A stretch of 64,000 nucleotides of DNA from Fragilaria crotonensis (Eukaryota; Bacillariophyta; Fragilariophyceae; Fragilariales; Fragilariaceae), in assembly GCA_022925895.1 (NCBI GenBank), contig JAKSYS010000082.1, forward strand, positions 62,001-126,000. The letters run 5' to 3'. The position numbers and the translations under genes are program-made. The notes beneath the pieces are model-generated. The model saw only the letters and a program-made list of their open reading frames with translations. It was not told where the DNA came from and did not search any database. The number at the start of each line of letters is the position of its first letter. Within the stretch, counting starts at the first letter, position 1. Below are positions 22,814 to 32,670 of the stretch, piece after piece.

Positions 22814-23267
22814 CGTATCAGAAAATACACGTTGCACACAGAGATCGAAAAGGTGATGTGACAGGGGGGCCAACGAGACAGGGAGAACGATCGAGTCGAT
22901 CACCACAAAAATCTGATGTAAAATGTGATGGACTGCGCGTCATGTTGGACTGCGACCTTCCACACACTAACGTCAGACACCATCACAGGCCACAGGCTGT
23001 GCGAAAACCAAAAAACCAACTGACAACGTGACAAAGAATGGCTAATGGCTAATGGCTAATGGCTAATGGCTAATGCGGCTAATGCGAGTACGGTGTACTG
23101 GAGTACTAGAGAGTACTGTACCTCGTATCAGAGTATTGCTGAAAGTTATCCCACCTCCGGCTTCTGGCAAATGCAATTCCAGTCTATGCATAGGGACAAT
23201 TATCATCTCTACAAAACTAATGGATGTATGAATAAGACACCTACTAAGCCGTGTGCCGATATGCAAT
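22814..23267. other. Spacer between Cpn20 and proteasome alpha5
   Basis: Contains a 7-bp tandem array, listed separately, and GTAC-rich words at 23088-23130. No gene. Confidence 0.5.
23036..23083. repeat. 7-bp tandem repeat (GCTAATG)
   Basis: Five or six copies of GCTAATG, with a CG insertion before the last copy. Confidence 0.9.
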
Positions 23268-24090
23268 CTACAGTCGTTCCAAGGCCGCACCCACTTGCTC
23301 TGCAGTAAGAATCACAAACCCTTCCTCCTTGGTCACTCTTGCAAGTTCAATATTGTCGGTTGAGATCTTTTCCTCCATTACTTGCTTAAGAGTTGAGAGT
23401 GCTAGCTCTTCTGCCTCTGCCAATGACATAGTTTCCGAGTAAGATTCTTCCAAGTTCGATTGGGCCCTTCCGAACCAGCTCCGATTGCTTTGGCTTTGTA
23501 TCGGACGAATGTTCCGGAAGGATCACTGAAGAACAATTGAGCGCCGCCGACGTCATCGTAACCTGCAAGCAGTAAGGCAACGCCGAATGGGCGACTCATG
23601 CGCTTTTTGGAATCGCCATCGCTGCCCTCGCCGAAAGAGAGAGCCAAGTCGCAGACGGCTACATGGTCACATGAGTTAGACTTTGCAATGTATTGGAGGG
23701 CTAATTCCGTTTCACGTCAAAAAACAATATCCCATCGCCGGTCGTACCTTGCGTCAACGCTTCCACGCCAATAGGTTCATCGTACGTGAAAGTGTGATTT
23801 TGTGCCTCCACACGAGCATGATCCACTAAAGTTCTAGCATCTGCCACCAATCCACTCATCGCCGCGCCCACATGCGAATCAATCTCGGCAATCTTTTCTA
23901 CAGAGGACGGATCCAATAAAGGTGACGTAAGACGCTTCTCGACGCACAAGATGCAGCCCTCCTTGGTCTGCAACCCAATGGCGGTGGATCCCAATTTGAT
24001 TGCTTCAATCGCGTACTCCACTTGGAAAAGACGGCCTTCTGGCGAGAAGGTGTTCACACCGCGATCATATTCAGAACGAGTTAAATACAT
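23268..24090 (-). CDS. PSMA5: 20S proteasome subunit alpha5, reading frame broken once in exon 2
   Basis: Alpha5 is a non-catalytic subunit of the outer ring of the 20S proteasome. Exon 1 is complement 23748-24090 (start [19 protein letters not shown]) and exon 2 runs from 23658 to a stop at 23268, with an 89-bp GT-AG intron giving the junction [16 protein letters not shown]. Family blocks include [18 protein letters not shown], the central [25 protein letters not shown] and SDPSGTF. At 23462-23467 the bases GGGCCC put AIGAGSEG out of frame with the following [19 protein letters not shown]; the family would need one more G. Allowing for that, the protein is about 244 aa, the usual length. A sequencing or assembly homopolymer error is more likely than a real null in an essential gene. 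An upstream in-frame ATG at 24222 is not used. The gene is head-to-head with U2 B'' (448 bp). Confidence 0.9.
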
Positions 24091-24538
24091 TTGGAAATTG
24101 CAAGGAGAGGCGAAAAACAAGTGAGAAATGCAACTTCGTCGTACGATGAAGGTCAATGACAACCCGCGGATCGTCGGGATTGGGGGAGCTGCATCGATCG
24201 CATATACGTAGCTGGAAGCCAAACGAAGTTGGCAGAAGGATCCATCGGTTTCTTGTTAATGTTAGGGATATACGAATGGCATTCAGATTTCCTGTCTGTC
24301 GACGGTGGACCGACATCCGACACCCATTTGAATGTTCGCGTATTCAAGATCGTTGTACTGGTACTGTAGTACCTGGTAGGCAAACACGGTACAACTTGTA
24401 CACACCTCTACTTGTATGATATGCATGAGTGAGCACAATGTGCTCCCGGAATCCCGGTACATAGTACTGGTATCGTACATTAGACCTACTGAACCTGGTA
24501 ATCCCGAATCCGGAGTACAAATCAAAAACCATCACACG
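24091..24538. promoter_or_regulatory. Divergent promoter region between PSMA5 and SNRPB2
   Basis: A 448-bp spacer separates two divergently transcribed housekeeping genes and must hold both promoters. GTAC-rich words lie at 24355-24500. No specific transcription-factor site is claimed. Confidence 0.45.
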
Positions 24539-25318
24539 ATGACAGCCACCTTGCCTAGTCCAACGCTTTACGTCTCTAACATTGACTGGAAGATCAAAAA
24601 GCCTCTGCTGCGAAGAGCTTTGTACTCTCTGTTTACTCGTCATGGGAAGGTAAGAACTTGATTGTTCAAAGGTTGATTTTGAGACAAATATGAATTAGTG
24701 GCGACGTCGTGTGTCATCGACCGCGATGCTTGCCTGGCGATGCTCGTCAGAGCCTTAGAGTACGACGCACGCCCTCGATAACTCACCATCGCCTAAAATT
24801 TTCTCATCCCGAAGGTCTTAGAAATTGTAACTCTTCGCAAAGATGGTCTTCGAGGCCAGGCCTGGGTTATCATGGACGATGTTCAAGCCGCGACGGCAGC
24901 ACTTCAAGCTGAAAATGGAGTTAACTTTTTCGGCAAGGACTTGGTCATTCAGTACTCCAAGGAAATTTCCGACCGTATTGCCAAGCGCGATGGAACTTAT
25001 GTCCCAAAAGCTAAACGAAAAAAGGTGGACTCGACGAATAATGCTCCTAACGCAACGTTCGCTGAGCCTCCAAATGCCCCAACGTCGCCACCGTCTCACA
25101 TTCTGATTGCCCAAAGCTTGTCAGAGGACGTAACGTTGGAAATGCTAAAAATACTATTTCACCAATACACTGGTTACAAGGACGTGCGTCTTCCTCGGCC
25201 TGGCCTTGCCTTCATTGAATTCGAATCCGAACCGCACGCCACCCTGGCGTTGCAAGCGTTAAATGGCTTTAAATTGACAGCATCCGACAATCTACAGCTT
25301 GAGTACGGTAAGGCATAA
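24539..25318 (+). CDS. SNRPB2: U2 small nuclear ribonucleoprotein B'' (U1A/U2B''/SNF family)
   Basis: A core spliceosomal protein that binds stem-loop IV of U2 snRNA with U2A'. Two exons are placed, 24539-24649 and 24815-25318, with a 165-bp GT-AG phase-0 intron, giving 204 aa. RRM1 has RNP2 LYVSNI (about 10-15) and RNP1 RGQAWVIM (about 50-57), both characteristic of the family, followed by a basic linker (PKAKRKK) and RRM2 (about 123-204) with HILIAQSLSED, RPGLAFIEFE and a C-terminal LEYGKA. U1A and U2B'' cannot be separated securely by eye, and a single SNF-like protein may serve both particles. Divergent from PSMA5. Confidence 0.92.
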
Positions 25319-26266
25319 TAACGTTGGGGGATTGAAGCTTTGAGTTGTGGTGATGACGATGTAAGAGCTAGATACTGCGAATATAATTGTAATTGCAATT
25401 AGAAGCTAAGGAGAACGAGCACTTCCTCTCGAGAGGCAAACGGAACATAACAGGTATGGGCGTACCACTTATCCAATTTTCATATTCATAAATCCCACAT
25501 GGTGCGATTATGCCTCTCCGTGGCGTTTGTTGCTTTCGTTCTCTTCATACATCTCAACGGATCCCACCCTAAGAGTGCAGGGACAACTCCATGGATGATG
25601 GATGGACGTATCCGTGGTTGCGCGAATCGTGGATGCATACTTGACATATGATTCGATGTCGTCATCGTCTTCCTCCTCGGACTTCAACAAATGGCGCTGC
25701 TCATTATAAAGTCGAACCAACCAGTACGCAGGGACTCCTGCGTGGCCTTTTCCCGCGACTCTCCATTCACATGCGATTTGGTAATCTTGCGAAGGCAGAT
25801 CCATATAGCTTGTTCTGCCGGTACCAGTTAAAAATGGCTTTGAACCCTTAAAAAAAATTGAGCCACTAAATGGTGTAATTTTCACGACGTCTACAAAAAA
25901 GGTACTCAATATCATTTTAAATACTTCTTCACATACGGCAATGATGTTCCTTGCCATGTGGAGCTACGTTCCTTTGCTGTGCAAAACAGGCATTTTGGAA
26001 GCCGGGGTTTTGCTAACCGCACTCTGGACGATGGCACCTCGGAGATTTTGCACATTTCAAATTTTCCACCATTGAGCCGGGCCACCAATTTAATGTAGAC
26101 ATACCACACAGTATTTTTTTAATGCTTGCGAGAAATATAGACAACGGCTTAACTGTAGTTTTCGCGCCATGTACTTTATGTGATGAATTACATCATGTTT
26201 TGGCGTGATACCTATGTGCGACGTAGAATCAGCGTAGCAGTACAAAGAAATTGGGTGAAGACGATA
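25319..26266 (-). other. Region with a possible hypothetical gene (open frame 25508-25957)
   Basis: A 149-codon minus-strand frame at 25508-25957 contains a Trp/Tyr-rich segment (ACEWRVAGKG, AYWLVRLYNEQ), an acidic run (KSEEEDDDDIES) and a Cys-containing end. An overlapping frame at 25912-26109 in another phase, and a plausible 50-bp GT-AG interval near 25890-25940, hint at a spliced gene, but no consistent joined frame without stops was found. No family is recognised. Confidence 0.3.
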
Positions 26267-27334
26267 CAGTCTACTCTCGATATTATGGGTACCCTGGTAA
26301 CTGGCGAAAAGTGCCCATAATATCGAAACACCCATAATACATTAACACGTGATATGTACGTGCTTTTTAAGTACTGGCACAGTACAGTAGTGTTCTACTG
26401 GAATAAGTGGCCCTGTCTTGTACCATAGTACGTAGTACAGAAGTACAGCTACTAGCTATGGAGTACTGGAGTCAAGGCAATATAGCACCCTCAAAACCTA
26501 CACACAAAACATTGACTATTAGCTACGAACAGCAATGGCTGAATGAAAATGCTTTCCCTGAAGATGAGATTATGTTAGACCATACAAATGATACTTCTAC
26601 AAATGCCAATAATATGTGGGTCATTATGGCAGCAGTAACATCTTGGCTGGGACCAGCACATTAATGATAGATGAGGAGATGATGCTATTGAGCCTACAAT
26701 TGAGGTAGCAAATGAGGATGCTATCAATCCATCAACAGAAATAGCAAGGGTGTTGATCCTGATGACCCTCCACCTCATCAATTGCTCTCACACAATGCTG
26801 CCCATGAGACCCTGAAGAGGAGCAAGAATGCTTCAAAGAAAAAATCTTGGCTAGCTAGTACCTTGAATCAGAGCCTTACCAACAAAGATGCCACCAAAAT
26901 GATGCAAAAAGGAAGAGGGACACAGACATTTTAGGTGCATTCAATCTAATGGAGAACAATGCTGTGAAGCATTTGCAGAAACAAGGTATCTTGGAAAGAA
27001 GTAAAGCTGCCAGCCAACTGTGCTTCATTTTTTCTACTATGAATAAGCCACCCACAGATGAGGGCATTGCTGATGCATATCATTATGACTCTTCCTACTC
27101 CTCAGCAGCAAGTGCCAGTGCAATACATGATGTAATAAGAGAGTAGTAATGAGTACAACAAGCATATGAACTGGCCATTATTAGGCAGTAGGTGCAATAA
27201 TCCGGTACAGTACCACACACACAGTACACAGTATGGAGGTGGTCTGTCCGTCATCGGAGGTGGTAAATCCAGAATAATGCCCATATTACCGAGAGTGCCC
27301 ATACTATTTTGCCCATAATATCGCGAGTAGACTG
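26267..27334. mobile_element. Pogo/Tigger-like DNA transposon, defective, with TA target duplication
   Basis: Terminal inverted repeats of 23 bp (22 identical) lie at 26267-26289 and 27312-27334; the outer ends read CAGTCTACTCTCG and CGAGTAGACTG. Both ends are flanked by TA (26265-26266 and 27335-27336), the target duplication of the Tc1/mariner/pogo superfamily. The word CCCATAATATCG and variants recur just inside both ends (26312-26340 and 27275-27320), as subterminal repeats. The CAGT...TATGGG style of terminus resembles pogo/Tigger elements. The 1068-bp interior holds only short plus-strand open pieces (26407-26664, 26949-27146) with the flavour of the acidic tail of a pogo transposase (NKPPTDEGIADAYHYDSSYSS). 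There is no intact DDE domain, so the element is non-autonomous or internally deleted. Confidence 0.85.
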
Positions 27335-27336
27335 TA

Positions 27337-27788
27337 ATGAAATCATGTTGAATGGAGTAAAAAAACTCAACGGACAAATATTGAAAAATATTCAGGTATG
27401 TATATAAATCAGTAAATTGCTTAGAGCCATTAAACCGAGAATGACGCTTGTAAAAGCATCAATATCTTCATGAATTCTTTGTCCAGTATAGAAATGATTC
27501 AACCATGTGGTAGCATAAAGCATGATCGACATGTGTGGCACTTTAAGTTAATTGCATTGCATCGGATTGTCATTGAGAACTTTTTAGGCCAACATGGTGT
27601 TTTTTAATGACTCAAAGCCATTGTTTTTAATTGGTAGTCACTTGCCTACTTTTGACCGGGGCCGTCCGACAAAGGCGCGCAAACCATACCATCCGGAAAA
27701 ACAAGTAGAACTTGGCACTTGGAATCTGCTTTGATTCGATTTGCATTAGCTTGTTCTGTCATTAGTCGTTAGTCTCTTCCCGACTTTT
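27337..27788. other. Spacer between the pogo-like element and the transposase block
   Basis: AT-rich sequence with no gene, repeat or regulatory site that I can support. Confidence 0.4.
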
Positions 27789-27862
27789 GCGGTGCTTGCC
27801 GCCGCGCCTCAGTGGTTGTTCGTCTCAATGGTCTGGCAGTGTATTGTGTGAAAGATGGCTAC
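27789..27862 (+). repeat. 74-bp direct repeat, left copy
   Basis: Begins GCGGTGCTTGCCGCC and ends GTGTGAAAGATGGCTAC. A second copy in the same orientation lies at 30151-30224 (roughly 90% identical). The pair flanks the transposase block. Both copies end with an ATG, so the repeat may be the leader of a longer element. Confidence 0.85.
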
Positions 27863-28017
27863 AAGTACCAGGTACAGCAGGTTTCACCCTTGACCGTCCT
27901 CGCGTACAGATTAGTACAATTTCTACAAATCATACAATATCCTCAAGTATGCATAAAATTCTGAAAGATCCTTCCGAAATCAGATTGCCTCCACGCTGCT
28001 CATCATAAAACTCATTA

Positions 28018-29871
28018 TTACTCCGAATTCACTTCATCATCATTGTCTTGATTCACCTCTCTTGTTGTTGCTTCTTCCTTGAGCTCCGAATTCACGAAAC
28101 CACTATCGAAGTTGAGGGCACATCTGTGACACTTGAAGGCCTTCCTGACCCTCTCAATCACTGTACGGCAGCAATTCCTTTGGTAAAACTGCAATTGGAT
28201 CAACACCAGCAAGCAACTGCGGCAGCTCGTGCTGATTGGACCTGCTCAAGATGATGGTAAGTGCAAATACAGGCGCAAGCTCTTGATGCAAACTTCTCAA
28301 TTCTGGCTTTTGTTAACACCTTAGCAGGAGAGGTGCATTCTTTTACCAGATCTTTGAAGTATTCACGTCCTCGCTTTCTTGAGACTGGAATGCGACAATA
28401 ATATGCCTTTGCATGTGCCCACCTGTACTCTATCCCCTCACCCGCTAGCTTGGCATGAAACTTTGGAGTGAGCTGAACTGTTACTCCAAGTTGAGTCCCC
28501 AAATATTGTAGTGCTGTTTCTTCCTCCTTAAAATTGGTGCACTTGGCAAGTAGATTTCTCAGCGAATAATGTAAGTCGACAACGCCTGTGATTGGATCTT
28601 TTTGACCATTAAGTGTATATTTTTCTAATGAGCATTCAGGAATAAGACCTTTCCCTAAGGACGTGCAGAAGGCCTTTTGGTTGCCCCTGTCATCCCGCAA
28701 TAATTTGTTCTTTTTCTTCAAAAAGATCAATGCCACGGATCCTCGCAAAATTTTGAAGCTCATTCTTTGTGTAACTCCGTTGCTGCTGAAATGATACTCC
28801 AGCATCACTTAGGGTATTCATGAGCATCTTCTTTGATCATTCCACACGTTTGAATTTCCCAGTTGGTCAATGGTGTCGTTGTTCTTCTCTCTGATCTGGT
28901 GACAGATAAAAAGGACCACAATCATCTGCGCGGAAAATGAATGACTGAGTATCACCAACATTCAATCAAGGTACGTGTTCCCCAAGGTATCCGTCTTTAC
29001 TCATGATTGTCGTGTCTCTCATTACTGCCTGCGCGCCACCATAGGTCATTGACATTTGAAAGGCATTAAGTACCCCACCAGGTCTTTTGCAAGCGTGTCC
29101 CTGACTGTGATCAAACAGGAACATGAAATCAAACTCGATACAGCACTTGCAGGCAATTGACAACATCCTCAAACTGAAGATGCATATGGTAGCTATTCCA
29201 ATATCCCTTGTTGTTGGCTCCAACGTATAAGTATTCACGAATGGTGATTCCGTCAAGACGGGCTTCGTTGTCGACTTCAAAATTTCTATTGCAGCTTGAG
29301 TAGTATCAATGTAAGTCCTGTCACCTCCTTGCCTCGCTGTATTTATTTTTACTAACTCATCTATTGACAGGTCTCTTCCGAATCCAAATTCTCTCGACGC
29401 AAAGGCTGATAGCATAAAGCCATTGCCCTCCAATTTAGGTAGGAGAGGGCGTTGGCCTTTCGATCCTACCCAAGTCTTACTTCCAAGAAGGTACTGCGCA
29501 AAGACGCTCTCATCCTGCCCCACAATCATGATCGGCCTCGCTGCGGTTGATACACGAATGCTGGTGGTTGCTTTCTTTTCTTCAATCTGGATATCATTGA
29601 TGGCTGGCGGTTGTTGTTTGGTTCCTTTATCTTCCGTATTACGACTCTTCCAATAGTCGACGTGGAACTCGATCCATTCCTTGTTGCTAATAATGTCAAA
29701 ATAGGAATAGCCAAATGCAATGTTAAGATTCTTGATTGTTGTTGCCTCTCTCAAAGGTAGTTGAATCCACCAATTGCAGTATGGTTCATACTCTGTTAGG
29801 TAACACTTGCAAAACGTAGAACGACTCGCGACAACATCTTCACGTACGTGACCATCAACGTAGACACTCAC
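28018..29871 (-). pseudogene. Decayed Tc1/mariner-like DDE transposase gene
   Basis: The main open pieces are complement 28966-29871 (301 codons), 28200-28808 (202 codons) and 28018-28212 (C-terminal end), in different frames with stops in the 28809-28965 gap, so the gene is broken. The first piece has a conserved-looking N-terminus (YVDGHVREDVVASR, YLTEYEPYCNWW, EFHVDYW), then the first catalytic Asp region (VGQDESVFAQYL) and a second (FLFDHSQGHACKRP). The second piece has ETALQYLGTQLGVTVQLTP followed by GEGIEYRWAHAK, where the third acidic residue is expected, then RIEKFASRACAC. This order (DE-S-F, D-x-S-x-x-H, then IE-x-x-W) matches a DDE transposase family widespread in fungi and stramenopiles. 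I cannot name the family more exactly, and no terminal inverted repeats were found. Confidence 0.75.
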
Positions 29872-30150
29872 TTGTGATGACCTCCATGGCCAGTGCCCAC
29901 AACACTTGTGATGTTGCTGTCAGCATTGCACCGTATGTAGTAACAATACAATGCCCCTTTCACGTAGTTCGTTGAAGCCACCGAATTTTGTATGTTGGAG
30001 TTCCCAATTACTACTAGTAGTCATTTGGTAATTGTTCTTGTGTCTTTGTTTTTCCTGCTGTATATATTGTGTAGAGGTGTAACGAATCATGATGACGTGT
30101 TGTGTGCGTTTCTGCCAGACCGGTGCTCCCTTACTATCATACGACAGACG

Positions 30151-30224
30151 GCGGTGCTTGCCGCCCCACCTCAGTGGGCGTTCGTCTCGTTGGACTGGCA
30201 GTGTATTGTGTGAAAGATGGCTAC
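30151..30224 (+). repeat. 74-bp direct repeat, right copy
   Basis: Same-orientation partner of 27789-27862. Immediately downstream the frame from its terminal ATG (30213) reads MATELVGVSGGGAGL and onward as a short Pro/Gly-rich gag-like start, suggesting that this copy is in its original context and the left copy was separated from its body. Confidence 0.85.
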
Positions 30225-32670
30225 TGAACTGGTTGGTGTGTCTGGTGGTGGTGCTGGCCTTACTCAGTATGTGCCACCCCTCCAGTACCCATGGGAGGCT
30301 CCGCTGGAGGCAACCGGTGCCCATTTTGGGCCAACGGCAACTTGAGGTTGGGGCGACGCAGGAGAGAGAGGGGGCGGTATTCTAGCCAGGTACTAGTCTA
30401 CACCAAGCCGGAAGATGCCACCTTGCAGCGTGGCAATGGAGAGGCCCCCCGTCATTACAAGCTGGGCTTGCAAATGGAGATAACGGTAGAGTTCGTCGGA
30501 GCGCCAACGGCCGACCACCAGGCGGATATGATCGCTGTCAATCCCAGCACATAACAGAGCCATAGCGCCGCCCGACCGAGGGGAGCGGGCGCAAACATCA
30601 GAGATAGAGGATGCGAAATCCGGGAAGAGAGCGAGGATAGCGCGAAGACGACAGGTCAAATCCCCAGGCTGCACGTAGCGGGTATGGGAGTTGTGTGCGA
30701 CACGGTAGACATTGAGTGGCGTGGCGGGGGAGGCCTAAAATTTGCGAAGGGCAACAACGCGTGTAACAAGGCACAGGACCGGACAGAGAGAGGGGTGACC
30801 GAATCGGCCATGGCCGATGGTTTCATCGCAAACACCATTCTTCTGGCGCGTGAAAGTGAGGGTGGCAAAGGTGGCAGCATGAAGGTCAGCCAGCACCGGA
30901 CATTGCAGGTGATCAAGGGCGCGAATGCGCCTACCCAGATTAAAGGACAGACAACCTTTGTCAACAGGGAAAGGGGCAACGGTTTGACACTCGATGGCGG
31001 GTCATCCAATTCTGAGTGCCACAAGGAACAGGTCGTCGATGCTCGTGCAAGGCTTCAAGGCCGTGAGTGCCTCGAGGTGTATTATCCTGTTGGTGGACTT
31101 GCAGCTGCCCTTTGTGAAAAGGATCAGATTGTCTGGCCACAGTTGTCTCAAGTACAAAATGTTATGCATTAGTTTACTGAAGGCCTTTCCAGACCTTGCA
31201 GTTGATAACTGTGACATGGCCACTCTGTTGTTTACGCTTTGTCCTGTTATCCCGCAGGGGTTGAACAACAGGTTGTGGGTGAGCCTGAGTTCTTCAATTG
31301 CTTGCCCTTTTTCGTCGATCATAAAAGGGTGGCCTCTCTCGGTAGCGGTAGCTGCCAGCCCCTGCCTCTCTTCTTTGTCTATGAGCATAGCGATCAACTT
31401 TGTCTTGTGGCCTTGGGCCAATTTGTGGTTGCCACGGGCGAGGTTGTCGTGGACGTTGTCTGGGCAATCGGCGTCTGAGATGGGAACTCGGGCCCCTCCG
31501 AAATGCGCTCCTGGAAACGTGACCAGAGGGGGTGCGCCGAGAGAAGCGGGGCGAGGAGGCGGAAGGGTGCTGAAACTTGGATCCTGGTGTCATAGCACTG
31601 AACGGCTGAGCTGCCATGGCCACTCCGAGATCGGTCGAGTATTGTCGGAGCTCGGCAAGGTTATAGCACTGAACGGCTGAGCTGCCATGGCCACTCCGAG
31701 ATCGGTCGAGTATTGTCGGAGCTCGGCAAGGTTATGGGCGGCTGCTAAAAGGGTCCAATCAAACATAAACTCCGTCGGGTGCGTCGTCGGTTTGGGGGAG
31801 TTGAGGATGCTGGCGAGGGCATCAGCTAGGCGTGGTTCAGGGAGTCTCGGGAAAGACGAGTCAATGTTTGGCGGCGGGACCATGGTTATAGACTTACCGA
31901 TGGTGCCGGGGCATTCTCGGGAGTCGTCCAGGATTTGCGACGCGAGACAGTCGTCCTCGGGCGCAGTTCCTGGGCTGCAAGATTACGGTCTTTTGGGCGG
32001 TCGAGTAGCGCGAGGTGACGCCTCGACCCCGGTCGGAGTCTCACATGTGTGGCATTTGTCGACCACGTCGAGCGGGGCTGTGCGGTGGCAGGCGTAGCGA
32101 GGGGCTTGACAGCCTTGGGTTGCTGGGGTGTTCGTGTGTCATTGCGATGGAGCTTAACATGCCCGGTTGGTCATCAACTATGAAACAACCACCGAGAAGG
32201 TGGTTTTGCGACAAAAGAAGGCTGAGTATAAGCAGATGCAGAAGGTCCTAATTCCGTTTTCTTGCCAGGCGGCCTCAAATGTGATGAGGGTCGGCACATG
32301 CGCACTGTTCACCCGGCATTGTTCTATTCATGCGCCAACGCTTGCTGTTTGTTCGGTCGTGAGGGTGATGTGCAACGCACTCAAGAAGTAGCTCTTGACG
32401 CATTTCCTGTTCAGGAGCCAGCGACAGCACGTATTTGGGATCGGTCTGCTGCGTCCGTTGTCGAAGAACATCTGCCAGGAGGTGTCGTTTGCGTCTCTCG
32501 GGAACAAGTCCTGTTGCGGACGCGGGTTCTTAACTGCGTCCGTTGGTTGTCCCCGGCGTTCAGATCGCGAGCCGCCTCTCGCCGTGGCAGCGGGAGCCTC
32601 CGCCTTCGCAGCGGTGCTACCTCCAAGCCCCATCCTGTCCTTCAGGAAATCGCAGGCGGGAAACACGAAG
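30225..32670. mobile_element. Mixed debris of retroelement-like coding fragments
   Basis: Several overlapping fragments on both strands. On the plus strand there is a gag-like beginning (30213-30330) and a stretch near 32170-32660 with a zinc-finger-like KCDEGRHMRTVHP. On the minus strand a start at 31883 (MVPPPNIDSSFPRLPEPR), an internal stretch, and 31421-31002 (TERGHPFMIDEKGQAIEEL). Families cannot be fixed by eye. Treated as fossil virus-like or retroelement material with several breaks. It is GC-richer than the copia elements downstream. Confidence 0.45.
31592..31733. repeat. Perfect 71-bp tandem duplication
   Basis: Two head-to-tail copies, 31592-31662 and 31663-31733, identical by eye and starting ATAGCACTGAACGG. 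The sequence continues GTTATGGG after the second copy. Perfect identity suggests a recent event. Confidence 0.93.

Noticed and set aside
22814-22906. In-frame N-terminal extension of the Cpn20 protein
   Set aside because: The downstream ATG opens directly with a signal peptide and Phe cleavage site, as expected for a plastid protein; the extension would hide it.
24091-24222. 44-codon N-terminal extension of proteasome alpha5
   Set aside because: The family start [15 protein letters not shown] lies at 24090, and alpha5 proteins have no such extension.
30656-31172. Two opposed open frames (plus 162 codons, minus 122 codons) in the debris block
   Set aside because: They overlap each other in GC-rich sequence, neither shows a domain, and the area is mobile-element debris.
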